Below, piece after piece: positions 57,671 through 64,000 of a stretch of DNA of 64,000 bases. The translations under genes were made by a program, and so were the position numbers. Where the stretch lies: the NCBI GenBank assembly GCA_025435555.1, contig JAIWWG010000024.1, positions 124,001 to 188,000 on the forward strand. Reading direction: 5' to 3'. How positions within the stretch are numbered: position 1 is the first letter of the stretch; every line of letters starts with the position of its first letter. The notes under the pieces were generated by a model that worked only from the letters and a program-made list of their open reading frames with translations, did no database searches and was not told the origin of the DNA. Origin of the DNA: Chytriomyces cf. hyalinus JEL632 (taxonomy: Eukaryota; Chytridiomycota; Chytridiomycetes; Chytridiales; Chytriomycetaceae).

Positions 57671-58777
57671 ATGGCGAACGACATTTTGGATATGCAGTCT
57701 TACGTCGAATTTTCCAAAAGAATCAATGCCTTGGAGGCCAAGAACGAGGAGCTCGGATCGAAGGTTTCTTTGCTTGAGGGCAAGACCCAGGCGCTCGAAA
57801 CGACCGTTGCCGAGCTACAGTAATGCAGCACCCCCCCCCCCCCCCCCCCCCGAGTTTTCTGCCTTTTTTTCACATCCCTTTCAACCAGGCGCGACCGTTC
57901 CAACAATGAGGCCAAGTTGACTGCCATCGAGGCCAAGTTGACAAAAAACGAGGCCAAGTTGGCTGACAGCGAGGCCATGTTGACTAAAAACGAGGCCAAG
58001 TTGACTGCCATCGAGGCCAAGTTGACTGCCATCATTTCCACCCTCGCTCCAGGCAATTTGGTTGCTCTACACGCTTCGGGCCGTTCAGACGGCAAAACCT
58101 TGTTCGAAAACAAGTCGGATTATGGCGTGGTTGTTAGGTCTGAAAGGACTCACTCAAAGTTTTTCAAGAGAGGTGATAAGGCTGCAATTGATCTTGGCAG
58201 CCACAGCGACTCTTTGGTCATCATCTCCATTCCTGAGTTGGGCTTACACCACATCTACGAGGGAAATGCTCCTCAACTCCAATGGAAAGGTTTTCCAAAT
58301 CGTTTGATTGTGGCTCCCGATGCTACTTCCCTCATTCCGCCCATCTCTTGCTTTACGGAAGAACAAGAGGTTGTGTTTACCACGGACACGTCTAATATCA
58401 CTGTCAAAAATGAATCGGAGCACGGCCTTCCCATTCAAGTCTGGAATGGATCTGCATTTTCAAATGTTGCGCACCGTGCTAAAGTCACGTTGCCCACGAC
58501 GCGATTCGCTACCATTGTGGTTCGCGACCCAAAAACGCAGGTCACGAGGTACTACCAGGGCATCGCAAGACACTTGACGTTCACGTCCTTTAAGTATCCA
58601 TCGGAGCTTCAATTTGATACTGGGTTTTATTTTCTCGCGGAATCAACCGGAAACTCGCTGCGACTCCGTAACCGCCACTTGGCCGAAAATGATTTAGACC
58701 ACGCGGTTTTCCACCGAAGGGATAAACCGTGGGCAACGTTGGAAGTCTTTGGGACTTTATGGGTGAAGAACCCCTGA
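57671..58777 (+). CDS. Coiled-coil protein with a beta-rich C-terminal region, unknown
   Basis: Exons 57671-57819 and 57889-58777 give about 345 residues. The first 105 residues are a coiled coil. After ALEAKNEELGSKVSLLEG comes a run of seven-residue units of the form NEAKLTA, encoded by a 21-bp tandem repeat around 57905-58035. The remaining 240 residues look beta-rich (alternating Val/Ile, GVVVRSERTHSKFF, ITVKNESEHGLPIQVWNG). They resemble two similar halves, each with an H..F/V..G..A..T/D pattern, but no family was recognised. There is no signal peptide or membrane segment. The intron (57820-57888) contains 21 consecutive C residues. An AATAAA lies 100 bp after the stop. Confidence 0.75.
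57831..57851 (+). repeat. Poly-C run of 21 bases in an intron
   Basis: Twenty-one uninterrupted C residues, serving as part of the pyrimidine-rich stretch of the intron. The exact length is likely unstable. Confidence 0.9.
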
Positions 58778-58876
58778 TGTTTTTCTGCGTTGGAACGTGA
58801 ACTCTGCTAAATGATGTTGGGTGCATTAACTCGAAACAAGGCATTCAAGCGGTTCGGATAGATGTTGCGTTTTCCA

Positions 58877-58882
58877 AATAAA
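58877..58882 (+). terminator. Polyadenylation signal AATAAA after the coiled-coil gene
   Basis: AATAAA about 100 bp after the stop codon. Confidence 0.5.
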
Positions 58883-59246
58883 AGCTTGCTAGTCAAGATC
58901 AGCGGTTGAAGACCCTCTTGCAAGGGTTAGCTTGTTTTCGTTCCGGTGACTGAAAAAGTAGGATTCAAATCGGCAGGGAATAGCGTCCGTTGATGCGCCA
59001 AATCGAGTTTGAACATTGTGAATGTGGGTGGTGGTGCATGATCGGGGGAGACAGCGGACCCGGCGGCGGGAACCTGGAAGGTCGAGCGTGTGAGTGTTGA
59101 ACGCGTGGAGTGATTGCCGTTTCTCATTACGTCGCGTTTGAAAATCCTCGTTTGTTTTTCGGTTCGACTGACGAGAAAGACACTCGTTGATCGACTGTTG
59201 ATCTTGATTCAGGTTCAACTTTTTGTGAACTGTCCCGCCGCATAAA

Positions 59247-59258
59247 AAGTATAAAAAG
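59247..59258 (+). promoter_or_regulatory. TATA-like element of the secreted cysteine-rich gene
   Basis: AGTATAAAAAGG about 80 bp upstream of the ATG, consistent with a strong core promoter. Confidence 0.5.
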
Positions 59259-59330
59259 GCAGCCAGAACCACCTTGCTCCCAGACACAACAGAACCACCT
59301 GCTCCCAGACACAAACAAGCAACAACAACA

Positions 59331-59999
59331 ATGCAGCTGATCGCCAGTGTCTTCATCGCCGCAGTCCTCGTCTCCACATGCACCGCTGCCCCTCGTCGCG
59401 AGCTCGTGGCCGTCCGCGTGGGCCCCAAAGCCGCCAACGAGTGGTGCAAGGGCTACCTGGACCAGTCCAACCAGTGCTGGACATGCCCGAACGGCAACAT
59501 CTACAACCCAAACGTCAAGTGCAACTGCTGCGGCGACTGTAAGCAGTACGGCAGCGAATGGACCTATGACAACAACAGCGGCCAGTGTGTCGTTGGCCAA
59601 GCACCTGCTAATAACAACAGGCAGCCAGACAATAGCTGGTGCTCGGGTGTCATTGACAATGGTCAGTGCTGGACGTGTCCCAATGGAATCAAGTACAACC
59701 CAGCCGCGAAGTGCAAGTGTTGTGGGGACTGCAAACAGTTTGGCGCAAGTTTTGTGTATGACGACAACCAGGGGCAGTGCGTGGCTGGCGGAAACTCGGG
59801 CTCGGGAGGCAACAATGGCAGCAACAACGCGGGCAGCGACAGCTGGTGCAAAGGCACTGTTTTGAACGGGCAATGCTGGACATGTCCCAATGGAAACAAG
59901 TTCAACCCGAATGTCAAGTGCAACTGCTGCGGAGACTGCAAACAGTACGGCGCAAACTGGAGATACGATGACAACAGCGGGCAGTGTGTTTCTCCCTAG
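59331..59999 (+). CDS. Secreted cysteine-rich protein with three 8-cysteine repeats
   Basis: A single exon of 222 residues. A signal peptide MQLIASVFIAAVLVSTCTA is cleaved probably before APRR. Three repeats of about 50 residues follow (near 36-86, 102-150 and 171-221). Each has the pattern WCxG...QCWTCPNG..YNP..KC.CCGDCKQ.G....YD.N.GQC, with eight cysteines and four conserved aromatic residues. Repeats are joined by Asn/Gly/Ser-rich linkers (GGNSGSGGNNGSNNAG). The shape suggests disulphide-rich modules that bind a ligand outside the cell, possibly a wall polymer, but no named family is assigned. A TATA-like element and a 3' AATAAA fit an abundantly expressed gene. Possible roles are adhesion, cyst-wall protein or effector. 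Confidence 0.88.
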   Translation: MQLIASVFIAAVLVSTCTAAPRRELVAVRVGPKAANEWCKGYLDQSNQCWTCPNGNIYNPNVKCNCCGDCKQYGSEWTYDNNSGQCVVGQAPANNNRQPDNSWCSGVIDNGQCWTCPNGIKYNPAAKCKCCGDCKQFGASFVYDDNQGQCVAGGNSGSGGNNGSNNAGSDSWCKGTVLNGQCWTCPNGNKFNPNVKCNCCGDCKQYGANWRYDDNSGQCVSP

Positions 60000-60040
60000 T
60001 CATGTTCTTTCTTGGGTGCACAGCTGAAGCGCAAGCTGTG

Positions 60041-60046
60041 AATAAA
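60041..60046 (+). terminator. Polyadenylation signal AATAAA after the cysteine-rich gene
   Basis: AATAAA 41 bp after the stop codon. Confidence 0.55.
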
Positions 60047-60244
60047 CCTTCTTGTATTTACTATCTTCACTATCACGACAACGATGAAGTAACATAGCAC
60101 CACTGCTGGTCATGTGCACAATTAGGATGGACAAGGAATCGAACAGGGCCACCCACCATATGCAATTTATACGCGGGTTCAAAAGTCATGTTGAGACCTC
60201 CATAATTCCTATCAATCACGGTGCGGTTAAAAATCTCGTCTCAA

Positions 60245-62922
60245 ATGGCCGAAACCACCGCCTCGATCGCCGCCCTGGCTATCGAACTGAAACAGCACAT
60301 ATTCTCATACGTGCTGCTAGAAGGCCGTCTCGAACCGTGTCTGCAAGACTTTCTCCGCCTGAGACTCGTGTGCAAGGCATGGAACACGGCCATCCAAACT
60401 GGTCACCCAATCTCGTTCAGAGTCCGCATTGAAACAGCGCAGCACTTCTGTGACGAGGCCGCTCTCGCACACCTCCCCACCAGTCCATACTCGTTCCCGC
60501 TGCTCGCAAACTGTCACCATCCCAAACGGGCTTGCGCACTTGCCAACGTGAAAATTTGCAAGTCCACGTGGGCGGCCATTGAGACGCATGAGCAGCTTTC
60601 GGACATGCTGGAGCGACTGATTGCCTCCGTATCTGGGTTGAAAGTTGAAGTGACTGACTGGATTGTCAATGCGTCCCGATGTCTCCCAGTCAAACCGTTC
60701 ATTGAAGCGTACGAAGATTCATTCTCGGACGAAAACCAACAAGAGCAAGATGAAGAAGAGGACGAAGCTTCTTGGCTCACTCCAGTTGTCGAAAAAGCCA
60801 ACAAAAAAACCCTTCCGCCCCTCAATTTATACAAAGCGGTTAAAACAAGCGGCTACATCAACTGGGGTGAAGGCGAAAACGATGAAGGTCCTTACGGATA
60901 CGGTGTCTTCACGCATCTCAAACAACTCTACATTGCCGAAGATGATAAATACTTCAACACAAGCTTCACAGCTTGCCCACACCTCGAGTGTCTGCGAATC
61001 GAATCTGGAAGCCACATGTTTGATTTCGAGTTCCCCACGCTGTTGAACGCATGTACAAAGTTGAAACACGTTTCGTATGCAGAGTTTGATTACCATTTAC
61101 CGGATGCGGATCATTTCGAAACACCTGCTGCTTACGCATTGGAATCGATTGGGTTGAGTGCTCGTGGGTACGTGGATCCCACTTCGATTCAGCATTTCAC
61201 GAGTCTTTTAGAAACGAACCGGGCTTACTTGCAATCTCTCGGTGCCTTGAAAATGGTGGTTGTGGATGCGGGTGACGGTGGAGGTGACATTGGTATGATT
61301 CCAAAGACGCAAAAGGCAGTCGTGGCATTGTTGGATTCGTTCTCGAGGATTTCGAGTCTGAAAACAGTGTTGTTTACGAATGTGTGCGAAATGAAGCATG
61401 CGAGTTTGGTGCAGTTTTCGGAAACATATTCCAAATTTCAGGTGCTTTTGGAGTTTCGGCGAAAAAACTATGACCTTTCATCAACAGATGGAAATGAAGG
61501 TGATGATGTTGACGGAGATGATGATCAAGACAATGGTGACGAGGATGACGATGACGGCAATGAGGATGACGATGACAACGGAGATGAGGATAAAATGGAT
61601 GATGATGAGGATATATTGGATGAGGACGAGGGTGATGATGACGATGCGAGCATTTCATTGAAGGGCAGGACTCTTGTTTTCACCGGAACCTTGTCTCAAA
61701 TGACACGCGCAGTTGCAGCGACAAGGGCAAAACAATGCGGTGCCACTGTGGCGTCCTCATTAACAAAGGCAGTAGATCTTGTTGTCAACGCTGGAGACGG
61801 CGGTGCAAAACTGGAGAAAGCGCGGGACCAAGGGGTCGAAATTTGGGACGAGAATAAGTTTATGCGCGCGCTTGAAACCAATGCGGCAGAGGATATGCAG
61901 CATTCAAATATTGAGCCAAGGTTTGAACAACCTTTAATGTTCATTTTCACGATCGAAGCTAACAACCCCGTCAACAGTCAGCCATCATCAACATTGTCCT
62001 CTTCAAAGTCAGCACCGAAAAAACTTAGCCTTCAAGGAAAGACTGTTACGTTCACTGGCACGCTTGCTAGTCTGCCGCGAGCCGAAGCGGCACAGAAAGC
62101 CGTTGAACATGGCGCTGCCGTTGCTTCCTCATTGACGAAAGCAGTGAACCTTGTTATTTCTTCAAAATCAGATGGGTCTGTGTTGGAAAAGGCTCGCGAA
62201 CGAGGGATCGATGTTTGGACTGAGGACGAGTTTCTTGAGGTAGTCAGTGGAACGGCATCCTCAATTTCCCAAAAGAAAACAGGAAAACGCGGCGCCAAAC
62301 CTGTTGTTGATGTTGTTGTTGATGTTGGCGAATTGAACGTTTCAAAGGAAAAGCAAGGTGCAAATCGTAGGAAACCAGCCAAACCAGTTGTGTAAGTGAT
62401 ATTTTCTTTCAAAAATAAGCTTTCATCCCCTCGCATGAAACTGATGTGATTGCCCGCGCTACAGTGAGGTACCCGCATTATCTGTATCGAAAGATGACAA
62501 AGTTAAGACTGAACAGCGGTCTTCCGTAAAACGAAAGTAGGTGGATTTGCGAAGTCAATTTATGATCTAAGTGAAAACTCACACACTCCCATCTTAGAGC
62601 ACCGTCAGAAACATCCTCCACGCCGGCGCATGTAGATCCAAGCAAAATAGATATCGCCGGTCGAAACATAGTTTTCACTGGCACGTTGCAACTCATGAAG
62701 CGAGCAGAAGCCACCAAGCATGCAAACCTTCTCGACGCGACCGTTCATTCCTCTTTCAACGAGTCCATTGATTTGGTTGTTGCTGGTGGGGATGCAGGTG
62801 CCAAGCTTGACAAGGCGCGTGCGCAGGGTGTTGAGATATGGGACGAGCAAACATTTTTGGATGTGTTGGCTGGTAGCAAAGAACGCGCCAGCTTTTTGGC
62901 AACCAAAGTCAAGAAGCGCTGA
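60245..62922 (+). CDS. F-box-like protein with three BRCT domains
   Basis: Exons 60245-62391, 62465-62536 and 62598-62922 encode about 847 residues. The N-terminus (ALAIELKQHIFSYV, then RLRLVCKAWNTAI) looks like an F-box, the Skp1-binding part of SCF ubiquitin ligases. A central part (about 60-410) with CPHLECLRIES and FPTLLNACTKLKHVSY may be leucine-rich. A strongly acidic run (about 415-465) follows. Then come three BRCT domains: LKGRTLVFTGTLSQM (about 468), LQGKTVTFTGTLASLPRAE (about 594) and IAGRNIVFTGTLQLMKRAE (about 757), each ending in a form of GVEIWDE. These resemble the BRCT of bacterial-type DNA ligase and replication factor C large subunit. The last two introns lie before the third BRCT. 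The pairing is unusual; it suggests a substrate adaptor in DNA damage or replication (inference). Confidence 0.82.
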
Positions 62923-63192
62923 ATAGAAGGGAATAAATGTTGACACGACGTTATCATGACACGCGTTTGTATGAACGACAGATGAGCAGGTCGTGTATCG
63001 CTGTGTCGGCGACTGTCGAGACTGTGTATTTTGTTGGAATTGCACCGTGACTTTAACTCAGTTACAATGTCGATAGCATGTAGTATATTCATATACATAT
63101 TCATTTGTGGGGGAGGGAACTAAAAAAAAAAAAAGAACACAGCAAAGAAAACAACGATAGAAACGGGCGAAAGCAGGCTGTAAACGCGCTAT

Positions 63193-64000
63193 CTACACGC
63201 CAATATCCAAGCTCTTTAAACATTCAAAAAACTGCGCATTTGTACTACAACCAGGCACAACCACCGTGGACTGAGTAAGGTTTCTTGCCGCGATCACTTT
63301 TTCCAAAATATCAGCGTCACTCGGCTCACTCTCGCTGTAGTAAAAAGCATCCGTTTGGTCGAGCCAGTCCACCTCTAGCTTTTCTTTGCGCATCCAGCGG
63401 GCAAATTGGAGATCAGGGATTCCGTTCTTGTTTTCGATAGGGACTCGAGACCAGTACAGGTATTCGGCAATGTCGATGGATGCCAGATATAGCATGCCAG
63501 TCATGTGTCGGGCGTCGTTGTTTGGGTCTGACCCTCCCCAAACCTTGAAAAAGTTCAAAAAGTGAGTTGACGGTGAAGTGTTCAAACCAATAAAATGAAA
63601 TAAAAGTAAAACTCACCCTGCCGATAAACTGCGAACGAGACAAGGAATTTGCGTCTGAAATTGCGCGCAGTCTCTTGCTCAACCTCCCTAAATGAATGAC
63701 AGCATCATCACTCGCCTTGCCAATGTAGCTGTACTTCTGGCAAACAACCTTTGTATTCCCCCCAGCAACAGACACGGCTTCATATGACAGCTGTCTCGCA
63801 GCACGGATCCAGTCCAAAATCAGCCCCGTAGACGCGCTGTCAGATTCAGGCGCCAAGAACGTGTCGTTCGGGTACTGCGCCGCTTCCAAATGCAAATGGT
63901 AGCGCGTTTCGATCGATGTGGGTTTGGGAAGGACAAACACAACGTCAACTTTCTCTGACGGCGGAAGGAAGCTGTTGAGCCGTGCGTACTGTTGGCGCAA
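63193..64000 (-). CDS. Glycosyltransferase, GT31 (beta-galactosyltransferase-like), partial
   Basis: Minus-strand exons 63617-64000 (open at the window edge) and 63193-63543 give 245 residues of the C-terminal part. The motifs YSYIGKASDDAVIHLGRL (the DxD-like metal site as ASDD), FIGRV, then MTGMLYLASIDIAEYL and NGIPDLQFARWM, resemble beta-1,3-galactosyltransferase-type enzymes. Such enzymes add sugars to proteins or lipids in the Golgi. The N-terminal anchor, if any, is outside the window. The acceptor of the only visible intron is AAG. Confidence 0.6.

Larger units (their letters stand above)
58778..59330. other. Spacer and leader of the secreted cysteine-rich gene
   Basis: No gene seen. 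TATA-like sequence (AGTATAAAAAGG near 59247) sits about 80 bp before the next start codon. Confidence 0.5.

Overview
This is nuclear DNA of an early-diverging fungus, most probably a zoosporic chytrid (inference). Genes are split by many short GT-AG introns (about 45-90 bp). The housekeeping set is eukaryotic: mitochondrial NAD-isocitrate dehydrogenase, ribosomal protein uL23, ATP synthase epsilon, adenylate kinase 6, and a CHY/RING ubiquitin ligase. A long acidic protein carries a start that resembles the ciliary protein ERICH3, which suits a flagellated organism. Several introns end in AAG instead of CAG or TAG.

Layout. 1-0.35 kb: decayed alcohol dehydrogenase. 0.9-4 kb: two tandem paralogous PH-domain genes. 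4.2-6.1 kb: IDH catalytic subunit and tRNA-Arg. 7.3-10.3 kb: two copies of an unknown gene sharing a 253-bp identical tract. 12.7-15.3 kb: uL23 and a mitochondrial FAD/folate-type carrier. 18.2-26.8 kb: a giant acidic ERICH3-like gene. 27.4-34 kb: ATP synthase epsilon, AK6, RCHY1-like E3 ligase and an NDFIP/Bsd2 protein. 34.4-38.4 kb: a TKL kinase with an N-terminal helical bundle resembling the MLKL/HeLo class. 38.5-46 kb: tRNA-Gly and a cluster of Ty3/gypsy chromovirus fossils. 47.7-51.2 kb: a PIF/Harbinger DNA transposon with terminal inverted repeats and a TAA target duplication. 52.7-56.9 kb: a gene that splices leucine-rich repeats onto an IDO/PrnB-like haem dioxygenase, a ferredoxin-NADP-reductase module and a cytochrome b5 domain. 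57.7-64 kb: a coiled-coil protein, a secreted cysteine-rich repeat protein, an F-box/triple-BRCT protein and a partial glycosyltransferase.

The most unusual gene is the LRR-dioxygenase-reductase-b5 fusion. Cytochrome b5 and cytochrome P450 reductase are known electron donors for animal IDO, so one polypeptide may carry a haem oxygenase together with its own electron supply. The kinase with a helical-bundle N-terminus, the gene-conversion tract, and the retroelement sitting 8 bp from a tRNA gene are also worth a second look. Exon boundaries were read by eye from splice signals and reading phase. Family names come from recognised motifs, not from searches.
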